Source: Salvia splendens
Taxonomy: Eukaryota; Streptophyta; Magnoliopsida; Lamiales; Lamiaceae
Length of the DNA: 64,000 bases
Reading direction: 5' to 3'
NCBI RefSeq assembly: GCF_004379255.2
Contig: NC_056046.1
Span: 5,270,001 to 5,334,000, forward strand
A program made the translations under genes and the position numbers. Shown piece after piece: positions 53,699-64,000 of this stretch; position 1 is the first letter of the stretch; each line of letters begins with the position of its first letter. Under the pieces are notes generated by a model. That model made no database searches, was not told the DNA's origin, and worked only from the letters and a program-made list of their open reading frames with translations.

Positions 53699-56600
53699 TT
53701 ACGTGGTGAGGAAGGTCCAGAGCTTCTTTCCAATGGATGCTTGACCAGGATGATCAACCTCATCACCATCCCCGTCATTATCATCTTCCTCGCGCGTCTC
53801 ACTTCGGAACTCTTCTTCACCATTGTACTCTCTCTCTCCTGCTGTTTCGGAAACCTCCTCGCTCAGAGCTGTGTCAACATGCCCACCATTGGTGAGCCCA
53901 GCATTTTTAAACTGTGCCTAAACACGAAAAGAGAAAATACATAAGACATGCTCATTCATATCAACATATCATAGGTCAATGAGTACAAAGGGAGAGAGAA
54001 AAGAGTGCTCACAGGACTGTCAGCAGAAAACTCGCTTGCAGCAGCAGTGCTTCTCACAAGCTCGTCACCAGCTCCAGGAGTCTCAGCATTTTCAGATGGA
54101 TTAGCGTTTAAGGCAGACTGTTGATCAGCTGCCTTTTTCTTGCCCTTTCTCACTTGAGGTAAGGATCCATTAGTCACTTTTCCCACTGACCTGAGAAGAA
54201 AAATTTGTAAGATCAATCACACAAAACTGTGCAATAGCAGGCATACTGTTTTTCACCTAATACCAAAAATGAATCCTAGATAAGTAAAAGTGAAATGACC
54301 AGCATCTCCAAGTCAAATCTACTTAGTTATTTTCCAAGTCACTGGAACAAATATAAGTAACATAGTGCCCGTGTCATTTCCAAGAGATATGTTAGCAGCA
54401 TTACCATTTGGACATAATTTTGTTGAGAAGTAAGAATAAAAATGAAATCCATCAACAAGACCTAAGGCCAAAAACATAAGGGCTATAATACATTTAAGTA
54501 CGACTGACCTTTTTGATTGCCGGAGATTGTACCGTTTCTGGCCAGGGATTTGGTCACCCGCAAGGTCCACAGCAACCCTTTGTCGCCTCCTAGGTCGATC
54601 ACCATCCTTAATGCTCTCCGAATGACCTTCAGTTTGACTCTCACTCACTGTTGCTTGTGATCCATCAAGGGGGTTTAGCTTTCTTTTTTTTGCTGTTACA
54701 ACCTGATCAGATTCTGCTTGTGTTTCATTGTTTGTATGAACTGACTTCTCCTCATCACCAACATTTTTCACTGCTCTTGTTCTGCCACCTCTAGGCCTAC
54801 CACGGCGGCGTAACTTCAGATCACTATTCTGAGAATTTTCTGGGACATCTGATGGATCTTGATGAACTGAGAGAGCTTGGGAAGTTTCAACCTCCCTGAT
54901 GGCATTTTCTGATTCAATTATTTCAACATCAACAGAATCATTTGCAAGTTGAGAGAATCGATTTTGCTCCTGTTCAGCACTAGGTAATGCTTTTGATGAA
55001 TCCAAAGCCTGCCTCATGGGAAGAGAAAGGGACCCTTCAGGACCTTGTGCGTCATCCATTTCAAGTTTCTTTCCGGGTGAAAATTTAAAAATCCTTGAGG
55101 TGCATTTCCGGAGCCAAGATACAGCCTCAGCAGCAGAGGGAGATCCTGCAGTAAATACAAAAGGGGATGATCCAGCATCATTCCTCCCAGAAGTGCCTTC
55201 AACTGCCTTCTTCAAATAAGCATCTGCTACACTGGGGAGGGGAGGAGCCTCAAAATGAAGATCAGAGAGAACAAATTCTAGAATTGTCTCTCCACAGTCA
55301 TTGCAGTTCTTCTGCTTTTCGGCAAATGCAATGAAGCGTTCTCTTTCTTTGATGAATTGTTCTCTCTGGTCCTTCAATTTCTTGCTTAGACTAACCAACT
55401 CTTCAATATCATTTTTCATATCACTTTGTTGTGCCTCGACATGTTGCTTATTCTGTGAGATTTCTGATTTTTCTTTCTCTATCCTCTCTCTTTCCAATTT
55501 CATCTCTTCCATTTCTCTTTTTGCCACTTCTCTCAAGTAATTAACATTGGTAAGTTGCACGTCCTTCTCTTGCTCAAAAGATTTTTCCCTCTCATTCAAA
55601 GAATTCTCCAACTCTTCTTGCCTAATTCGCATTTTGGCCTCAAATTCTTGTTTCTGCATTTCAATATCACGAACAAGTTTACTTTTTTCATTTTCAAGTT
55701 TTTCAGCCAACATTGACTTTTCTTGCTCCATGCTAGTAGCAAAAGAATCCTTTGCTACTTTAAGTGATTCAAATTCTCTCTGAACAAGCTGTTCTGTTTC
55801 CAGCTTTTCATTGTGTAGGCTTTCCTCTTCAGACTGTCTTAGTTTTTCGAAACATCTTTTCTGCTCAAGAATATCATCTTGTTCCTGCTTTATCTTCTCT
55901 CTTTTATCATCCAGCTCTTCCCATTCTTTCTCAAATTTACCCTTTTCTTGCTTTAAATCATCAGCCTCCTTCACAAGCTGCTCACTTTGAATTCTGTATT
56001 TTTCTATCTCTTCTTTCAACTCTACTTGCAGGCGGGCATGTTCTTTTCTTTCATCTTCAGTTACTTGCAGTTGTTCTCTTTCTTCATTGAGCCTCACCCG
56101 TAGTTTCTCAGTGTCAGTTTTGATATTTTCAAGTGCAGCCTTGATACTCAGTAATTCTTCCTTTTCAGCAAGCAGTTGTTTTCTTTCATTCCCCAAAATT
56201 TTCTCCTCGGCTTTAAGGGTCTTCTCCCTTTCCTTCAAAGCCTTTGATTTGGAATCAAAATCCATTTCCCGCTCCCTCACCTTTTCCATTTTTTTTTCAA
56301 TTGCCAATTCTCGCTTCTTCACTTTCTCCTCCATATGTTTAATTTCAGCTTCCTTATTCTCCAATTCAACTACCTTGTTTTTCAACTGTTCATCATTCAA
56401 CTGTCTCTTCTGCTCCATCTCCAACTCAAACTCCTCCTGCTTTTCAGCCAGGATGCTCTTATGTTCGTCCAACAGTTTCTGAATCTCTGACTGCATTCAT
56501 CATAAGAGAGATGGTCAAGAAAAAACATTTGCACAACAAGGAGAGATGCAAGACTTATTGATAAAATGTTTCAGGAAAATAAACCATGCAGCTATAGTTA

Positions 56601-59021
56601 CTCACCAACCAGACCCATGCCATATAGAAACATAAACTTAGAGAAAAGAAAAGGTTACACATTTATAAACCAAAAGGCGAATAAAAAGCTAAGTACCTCT
56701 TCTCTAGCATTTAATTTCTCCTCCAATTCCAGTAAATTCTTCTCTTTTTCCTCCAATCTCTTCTTAGTATCTTCAGCTTCCTGCATGAAATTCAGTAACA
56801 GTCAAGCAATGGGTAACCAGAAAATATACACCACACTCAAGTTAGAGACTTGCCTTCTCCTTTAGAGCTACATTAGCTAGTCTACTACTTATATCATCTT
56901 CTTTGGTCCTTAAAATTGAATTGGCAACCTCAATCTTCTTCCTCAGTTCTGCAAGGTCATTCTGTTTTTCCTTCAGGGTAGTATCAAGTTCATTTGCTCT
57001 TCCTTCTCTTTGGTTCAGTAATCGTCTACCGTCAGCCAGTCGCTCCTCAGCTTCCTGTAATTTCCGTTCCCATTCTCGCAGGTCTTCTCGCTGTTTAGAA
57101 ATATCAGCATCATGAGCTTCACGCCTGAGAAAAATAGACATTTATGTCAGACTACTATTTACCAGCCAGATGCTTCCTGATAGGAATTAACTATGCAAGA
57201 AAGAATATAGGAAACGAGCTGAAGAACTTAAGCATACTCTGTTGTAAACAAAGACCGTTCTCTCCGGAGTAAATTTTCTTGAGCCTCCAACTCATGCAAT
57301 TTCATCTCAATTTCTGAGCTCTTCCTGCTAACTCCAGCAAGTTTAGCATCAGCAGCATGAATTTTTGCTTCCACCTCCAGAGATTTCTCTTCAACACTTG
57401 TGACTAATGCATTGGCCTCCGCCAATTTAGAATCAGCATTAAACTTGATTTCAGCATGTTCCGATCGCATCTCACGTAAAGACTTCTCAAGCTGTGATAA
57501 GTGACAACCAACAGCATAACAAATTAAGTAGCTACCACGAGACAGGTGAAAACAAACATAGTTTTGAATTAATAAAAAAAAAACCATGATTTGACGTCAC
57601 TCATCGTCCAATAAATGTTCTCTAATATGTTGTCCTCGTCAAATTATGCTACTATTTCACTAAAAAACTGTGGGGGCAACTGTGAACATTGTTACAACTG
57701 TATAGCGTAGCAAATTATCCACAAAACCATTCTTGTTAAAACCAACGGAATGGTTTTAGTTGTTAGTGAGAGTGTGAGACACATGCTTGTTTTCAAAATG
57801 AAAGTCATGTATGCATTTACACAGAATTGGTTATGAAAGTGAAAATCTTACATCAAGCACGCACTGCTTTTCAACACCCAATGCTTTTTTTAGGTTCTCT
57901 TCCCGCTTCTCCACTTCAAGCATTGCACTCAAATGAGCCGTTTGCTCTCTTTTTAGATTATCAGTCACATCTGCCAAAGCTTGTTTCAGTTCCTCATACT
58001 TGAAATTCCAGTCCTTCTTTTCAATCAAGAGGAGTCCCATGTTGTACTGATACTCAAAAAGCTGCAAGAAATGGGATGTTAAGACAAAGTCACAAAGCAT
58101 TAATAAAAGTAATGTTTACGCCAACAAAAAATAAACTGATATACGATCACACTGTTCTATTTCTAGCTACATCAGGACTAGGAGTCATTAAATAAGAGGG
58201 GATGATAAAAATCTACAATTATCTTGAAAGATCCAAATATCATGAGTTTACAGGAAGTTATTAATTTTGAATTTACAAGAGTCTAAATATGACTTAAGAA
58301 ACAAAACATGGACTTGAGAACATAAAATTTGGTCATTATCAGATCCCAGCCATGTACATGAAGCTAATTTATCATAATAAAATGATGAATTGAGATATGG
58401 TATTAATATAGAGTCTGGGTCAGACCCGAACCTCCCACAGCCAACTCCTTGAACCATGGGAATTGAACATAGTCTATCTAATGGACTAAGCAGAAATTAG
58501 CAATAACTGACCAACTCTGAAACACTGGCACAATTTGTTCTCACAGGTAAAATACTACTACATCTATTGTTACTTGCTCATGACGAGTTTCTTCAACCAA
58601 TTATGAGTAGCTAAAGCATGCCAAGTAATAATGTTTGTGCAGGTGCATTGATTATCTTTCCAAATCCACAACTTGATGAACTCACTCTCTCAGGCTAGAA
58701 TTCAATGGAAGCCACTATGGAATTTTCCAAAGCTACAACTGATCTTAACCGTCATACTTTAAACGAAACAGCATCACCAAGCAAGAAAATGACAAAAACA
58801 CCCAAAATTAAACACGTGAGTACCTCATTCTCGAGCTTCGAGACCTTCTCAGTCAACGGGTCGCGGTCGTCCAGAACAAAAGCCACAGCTTTCCCTTTGG
58901 CTGAAGCATCGCCGTTTCTCGGGCTCAACGGGCTAGTGTTCAAGCCCGAAGACATGGATCCGTTCTTCTGGGCCGGCTCGGTCCTAGGCGTTAGCGGCCA
59001 CAACTTTTGCGGCGAAAACAT
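53699..59021 (-). CDS. CRWN1: CRWN1/NMCP1-like nuclear lamina coiled-coil protein
   Basis: Minus-strand exons, 5' to 3': 58824-59021, 57852-58061, 57238-57491, 56854-57124, 56697-56780, 54509-56490, 54013-54190, 53699-53917. 1,131 aa, matching the NMCP1/CRWN1 class. Residues ~67-780 are almost continuous coiled coil. The N-terminus ('[18 protein letters not shown]') and the extreme C-terminus ('[12 protein letters not shown]') are family hallmarks. Basic clusters in the tail ('AKKRKLNP', 'RPRRRQR', '[10 protein letters not shown]') serve as NLS or DNA-binding patches. CRWN proteins form the plant lamina and set nuclear size, shape and heterochromatin organisation. One intron (after 56854) has a GC donor (AAG|GCAAGT). 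A telo-box lies in the 5' region. Confidence 0.95.
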
Positions 59022-60142
59022 TCTACAGCAGATCGAGGGAGCCGAGTCGATGTAGATTCCACTAAATTGAAGAGTGATTGTGAGAGAATTAAACCCTAAT
59101 TCGAGCGGACGCCAACACAGTTCCCAAATTGAGCAGTGATTTTGTCAAGTCCGGTAACGTCTCAAAACCAACTCTCTCTGTCTCTCTCTCTCTCTAGCTT
59201 TTCCACAGAGCCCCCAACTTTCGTGGTGTGCGCGGAAGCCTGGCGTTCTCTATTTTTGCTTATTTTACGCTCCGACAGCGATTCCCACATATGCATGGAC
59301 ATATCTGCCCCCATAAACGATACTCTTATATCCGTTGGATCGGGGTAATATGGGAAATACACTGGGCCGCCTTTCTGTGACCAACGTGGGCCGTAATTTT
59401 AGGACCAAACTGCCCTCCGGCTGGGACCAAATGTGTAAAAAATTACAGGGGAATGAATCTATCTGGGATTTTGATTGTATTTTTGCTCTATCCCTATTCA
59501 AAAATCTGAAATTTTATTACTAAATTAAATTTGATCTGATTCCAATTAATCTGAAATCAGACTATGAAATTTGATCTAATCCGATCAGTAAATTCAATAC
59601 CAATCCCAGTATTTAAAATTTCAATACTAAAATCTGAAAATTTTGATGTACCAAATATTATTAATTGTTCAATACAAATATTCTATATATTTATTAAATT
59701 TATAAATTATAATATATTTTTGCTATATAAATACTTTTTGGATTTAAAATATTCGATCCAGCCTGAATATATAAAAGTTTTTTAAAATTTGAACCCAGTC
59801 GAAATCTAAAATTCAGTTAATTTTAAATATTTGTGTGAGTGCAGGAATATATTATGGTGATTTGTAATGACTGGGAATGAATGAGGCCACACTATCCATA
59901 CTTACATTACTTGGCGTTGAAGATAAGACTCTCTCTCTTTTTCATCAATTCCTTTTTTGTCTCTATTTTGTTTGGGGTCGCTTTATTGCTTTCTTGTTGG
60001 TCAATTACCATAACCAAAAAAAAATCGTACAATAGTATAGTTTTATTTATTTATTCATTTGAGCAAATTGCCTATCTTCAGTAATAAAATACTATGATTT
60101 GCTATGCTAATGTCATAACACCTACTCTTGAAAACTGGATAG
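59022..60142. other. Divergent intergenic region (CRWN1 / CYB561)
   Basis: 59022-59260 holds the CRWN1 5' leader and promoter: a telo-box at 59091-59099 and a CT microsatellite at ~59175-59200. From 59300 to 60142 it is AT-rich with no recognised gene or repeat end. Confidence 0.5.
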
Positions 60143-60295
60143 GATCCCCTGCTGTGCTGAAATGCACAACAGGGCCGACTGCTTCTCATAGACCATTAAA
60201 ATACTATATTAATTTAATTAATTAATTTATTTATTTTATTTGATTATTTTATTTTCATGTGAGAGGCAGCAGGTGCATTTCAGCACAGCAAGGGA
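60143..60295. mobile_element. Small foldback element (~150 bp)
   Basis: 'gatcccctgctgtgctgaaatgcac' (from 60143) and 'gtgcatttcagcacagcaagggat' (to 60295) are near-perfect inverted repeats around an AT-rich centre. It looks like a MITE, but I could not read an unambiguous TSD. Confidence 0.65.
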
Positions 60296-60803
60296 TAAAA
60301 AACCTGTATATTATTTTGTGACATTTATTATACAAAACTCTAAAAGTTGCTTACATTTCATCAACACTTTATGTTGATATGATCATTTTCTTTCTAAATT
60401 ATTACTCCTTTTACTCAATTGTGCATAACATCTAGTGTCATTGCACAATCTATTGACATTGTATATATTTCTTAATAACATCAATTTGATACATATTTAA
60501 TACTAATTCATGATTTTATGCATATGAATGACACATTTTTGTGAGGATAAATGAATTAATTTAAAATTTGTTATACTACCATGAATTAATGGCGAACTTA
60601 ATTTCATTACTTCAAAGAGACCGAAATTGAAACCATTGTTATACTATTTCCTTTTTTTAATAAAAAAAGAGACTTAATAATAATTTCTCCAAACTATTGG
60701 ATTGGAAAAATCTATATTCCTTTCTATTCTTTTTTTCAGTTGAAAATGCGACAGTTCCCCATTCCTTTGGACAGAGATCAGGAAATTCCTTCTTGATCTT
60801 CAA

Positions 60804-62554
60804 ATGGCGGTGCCGGTAGTTCGCTTTCCTATCTTCTCGTTGGTCAGAATCATCGGATTTACAGTGCTCATTCTCATCTTAATTTGGACTGTGCATATTA
60901 CAGAGGCGGCTTGGCCCTCATTTCCCAAAATAAAGATCTCATCTTCAATGTCCGTTTTTTTTCTACATTTTCCTTCTTCTGAATTTCTAAATGGAGGATC
61001 AATCTAGCCTCCTTTTCATATTTAACTGATTTTTGTGTTGTTTTCATCTCAGGTTCATCCTGTATTGATGGTGATTAGCCTTGTGCTTCTCAATGGCGAA
61101 GGTATGAACTTCATTGTAGGACGAAATTGAGTTCTAATTCGTTGATATTAACTCAATTGTGTTTTATATAATTTGTTATCGATACACTCTTTCAACTAAT
61201 TATGTCAACGATATTTAATCATGTTTGATTTCATCAACATCTGCCTATGTTTTGAAACTTTTTTGAAGATTGGTAAGGGTTAAGTAATTAGCCTTACTGC
61301 AGTTGAGTGTGAATAGTAGAATTGAGATAGGTTGAATCCTTGATGGAATTATTTGCGGCAACAAAACTACACTAATTTTCTTGGTAAACTGCTTTGAATA
61401 ACTAATACCTCTTGTATTATTAACATTGCCCTTTATCATAAGAAATGCTTTTGGAAATATCAATATCTGATGTTTTTGTTTGTTAAACTTACGTCTTCGT
61501 ATAAAATGCTTAGGGTATTGTTGGATAGTGGAAGGCACCCCAGAAACAGAGAGGCTAACAAAAAGTGATTTGTATTAAGAGTTAAGACAGATCTCCAAAT
61601 TTATCTTTGAATCGACATATTCTTTAGTAGAAGCTTATCTGATGGTTGCTTAAATGATAGGAACAAGGTACATTAGCCGCTTATCTGCTGATGGTAAGTT
61701 TATATACCAATGAAATGAATGAACTTCATTTTATTTGTCCCTAGTTTATATTGCTACCTGTCACGTATTCCTCATCTCATAGCATTTTTGTTTGAATCTT
61801 CCTCTGGATTTTATACTTGTTTCATTTCTCACTTGGATGTCTCTTACATGTCAGCTTATATGCAAGCTTGCTGGCAGATTACTTACACGTTTACCTATTT
61901 AACTGTAGTCCGTGGAAGTATATCTTAATGGCTTATCATAGATTCTTGCAGCCATGCTAGCCTACAAGACTCTGTCTGGAACAAAAAACTTCAAAAAGTC
62001 AGTTCATCTTGTCCTCCAATTCATGGCTTTCTTTTTATGCATCATCGGTGTATGGGCTGCATGGAAGTTTCACGTTGATAAAGGCATTGATAACTTCTAC
62101 AGTCTCCACTCTTGGCTGGGGCTAGCCTGCCTCATCCTGTTTGGATTTCAGGTGGCCGTTCAAAATTTCAACTCCTAAATCCTGCTTTGAATTTAAACTC
62201 TAAAGTTTTCATTGGCATAAATGTGTGACGTCCTTTCAATTTCTTATGTAGTGGGCTGCTGGCTTTGCGACCTTTTGGTATCCCGGTGGCTCAAGACATA
62301 GCCGAGAAAGCCTGATGCCATGGCATGTATTTCTTGGGGTGTATATCTACGCTCTAGCTGTAGCTACTTGTGCGACTGGTCTTCTAGAGAAGGCAACGTT
62401 TCTACAAACGCAGAAGATAATATCACGCTACTCGACCGAGGCATTGCTGGTGAATTCTCTGGGGATCTTGATTGTTGTTTTGGCAGGTTTTGTGATTCTT
62501 GGAGTGGTCTCTCCTGTGCATGGGAAAGGTGATAACCCCAAAGAAAGAGTATAG
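60804..62554 (+). pseudogene. CYB561: Cytochrome b561 (ascorbate-reducible), 2-bp frame break in exon 1
   Basis: Exons 60804-60949, 61053-61101, 61952-62151, 62252-62554; expected product ~231 aa with six membrane spans. It transfers electrons from cytosolic ascorbate across the tonoplast or other endomembranes. All four haem His contexts are present: 'VHPVLM', 'KSVHLVLQF', 'SLHSWLG', 'PWHVFLG'. Exons 2-4 are clean and in phase. Exon 1 opens normally ('MAVPVVRFPIFSLVRIIGF') but at 60895-60898 reads CATAT where the family frame needs CAT. Two extra bases (AT) shift the rest of exon 1, and without them exon 1 is 144 nt and joins exon 2 in phase. Either the allele is dead or rescued by an unseen start, or this is an assembly error. 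Confidence 0.85.
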
Positions 62555-62789
62555 TAATATCTAAAAGGGCGATGGGGAACACTTGTACATTTTATAGCAC
62601 ATTCAAAACCACATTTTTGAGGATCAAACAATGACGAATGTGTTTCTGGGTGTCCATTCTGTAGAGCTTTTGAAAAAAAAACATGGCGGGTTTTGCTGAA
62701 TTGTTAATATCCAAAAAGTGTTTCTTGTTTGCAATTTTCTAGAGATTAACGGAATAGATTGGCTCTTATTGTTGGAATTTCAAGAGGAA

Positions 62790-63010
62790 GTCTTGCAAAT
62801 TAAATAAATCCAGAGAACAAAATCTATATGATTGATTATAAAATGAATTACTTTCATAATAAAACAATTAATTACTCCATATGCTTAGAACACAAATAAT
62901 TTATGCAAGGAATCAAATTCTAAAACATGATTTTTACAGTTTCAATAAACTCACAGTTAAATCATGAGATTCAATCTCATTAATTAAATATAATACAAAT
63001 TTAATTATAA
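62790..63010. repeat. LTR-like remnant related to the block at 9113-10769
   Basis: 'cttagaacacaaataatttatgcaaggaatcaaattctaaaacatgatttttacagttt' parallels 'ctagaacgcaaataattcatgcttaaagaatataaatcctaaaacatgaattctacggttt' at ~9203-9260. Only the outer part is here, just downstream of the b561 gene. Limits approximate. Confidence 0.5.
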
Positions 63011-63100
63011 ATTTAATCTTGCAAACTCAACATTCCAATTTCTCACTCTTCATAATTGTCTATGTATAATGTTTCCTTACCCAACCAGATTAGCCTCATT

Positions 63101-63399
63101 GACAGACTGGAAGCCAAGCCCAAAACATAAAATTTGAAGCCCAAGAGAAAGCCCATAACATTAAACAAAGCACTCAAAGCAGACCCTTCTTCACCAATCC
63201 TCTATACAGCGCCTATTCTCAGGCGACTCCACCTTATTCTCAGCAACCGGCGGCCAACACGTCCACCCTTCCCTTATTCTCGGTCGACTCGCCGGAATGT
63301 TCACACGAAGCAGTAGAAAGAGAAGCCAAGAGCAACAACATTAGGAAGACGAGTGGAGTGAAAAAAGAAGAAGCCGCTGCCGCCGACCACCATCAGGTT
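63101..63399 (+). other. Open coding-like segment without ATG, unidentified
   Basis: One frame is open for ~100 codons from after a TGA at ~63100 to a GT donor at 63400 ('CACCATCAG|GTTAAT'). It is rich in Ser/Thr/Gln/Pro ('YSQATPPYSQQPAANTSTLP') then charged ('EAVEREAKSNNIRKTSG'). No ATG opens it, so it would have to be an internal exon, a frame with a lost start, or chance. No family recognised. Confidence 0.25.
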
Positions 63400-64000
63400 A
63401 ATTTTTTTCCTGCTTCTTCTCATCTTAGTCCACTTTTAGTTGTTTTTTTTCTTCATGTATTGGGGTTTATGATACGCAAGACGACCCATGCCTTATGCTG
63501 CTTGGAACACCATGCTGTCATTTCTAATACTCTCATTTTTATATAATGATCATAAATGATGGATTATGGAGTAATTAATTTAGTCTTCCACTACTTCCCT
63601 CCATCAATTCACCAAACTCTTTCTCCGCAATTTCACTGCAATACCACTTTTTGAATCAAAGCAAGGAGATTTTGGTGGTTCTCTTCTTCGTACATTTTCA
63701 TGATTCGTACGTTGGCGGCAGACGGTCGGCGACCAGAATATTCCACCTTCGTTCTTTGTGTTGTCCATTACGCGAGTCTATTTTGCTGGTGAGTAATCTC
63801 TACAGGACGAACAACAACCGTGCAGTTCGATTCAAGTTGGTAAATTCAATAACCCAATTTTACTTTGTTTAATAGCTACTGGTTAATTTCACAGGTTTGG
63901 ATTGGGATTTATAGTTACCGCCCTAAAATTTTTTGGGAGTATTTGAATTAAATCGAAGCAATATTTGAGTGAGGTTGGGATGCAAAATTCAGTTTCCCCT
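63400..64000. other. Window end, no supported gene
   Basis: Contains possible leader-like, pyrimidine-rich sequence and a GT donor-like site near 63790, but no recognisable coding family. A gene may continue beyond the window. Confidence 0.3.

Noticed and set aside
55014..56482. Plus-strand Ser/Phe-rich ORFs opposite CRWN1
   Set aside because: Antisense shadows of Glu/Lys-rich coiled-coil codons.

Overview
This is nuclear DNA from a flowering plant, a eudicot. Genes have many short, AT-rich GT-AG introns, and every recognisable product has a plant family signature (PERK kinase, CRWN/NMCP lamina protein, HAC acetyltransferase, S1-type secreted protein). Repeat styles suggest an asterid, perhaps Lamiales; that placement is a guess. 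There are no operons, CRISPR arrays or prokaryotic features.

Layout. 1-399 is the 3' end of a TBL/PMR5-type wall O-acetyltransferase gene. 3491-5647 is a single-exon GH81 endo-beta-1,3-glucanase. From 5.9 to 18.2 kb I see no intact gene. This stretch is a nest of transposable elements: two hAT elements, a MULE-type MITE, a Pack-MULE holding an armadillo-repeat gene fragment, two PIF/Harbinger elements, an LTR-like block, a miniature LTR element (TRIM), a foldback composite holding a piece of an NAD+-type mitochondrial carrier gene, and at least seven Stowaway-type MITEs. Many have target-site duplications (TSDs) that can be read directly. 18.2-38.2 kb is gene-rich: a PERK receptor-like kinase (8 coding exons), an isoprenylcysteine methylesterase (11 exons), a broken S1-family gene, a broken GEX3-like gene, and a CCHC/PSP-domain protein related to ZCCHC8. 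38.6-44.1 kb holds a Tourist-like MITE and a nearly complete but dead Copia retrotransposon on the minus strand. 45.3-52.7 kb is a HAC-type (p300/CBP-like) histone acetyltransferase, convergent with a CRWN1/NMCP1 gene (53.7-59.0 kb, minus). 60.8-62.6 kb is a cytochrome b561 gene with a 2-bp frame break. The last kilobase has an LTR-like remnant and an unrecognised open segment.

How the genes relate. They are a normal collection of unrelated plant genes and I see no pathway cluster. The HAC and CRWN1 products both act in nuclear or chromatin organisation, but convergent neighbours in plants are usually coincidental. Exon boundaries were worked out by hand from splice signals, reading-frame phase and family knowledge; all joins listed are phase-consistent except where a lesion is stated.

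I found no convincing undescribed biological system. The most informative signals are the nested transposon stratigraphy with gene capture, a triplicated 70-72 residue module in the HAC protein, and a set of genes (S1, GEX3, CYB561) broken by small lesions that could be real pseudogenisation or assembly error.
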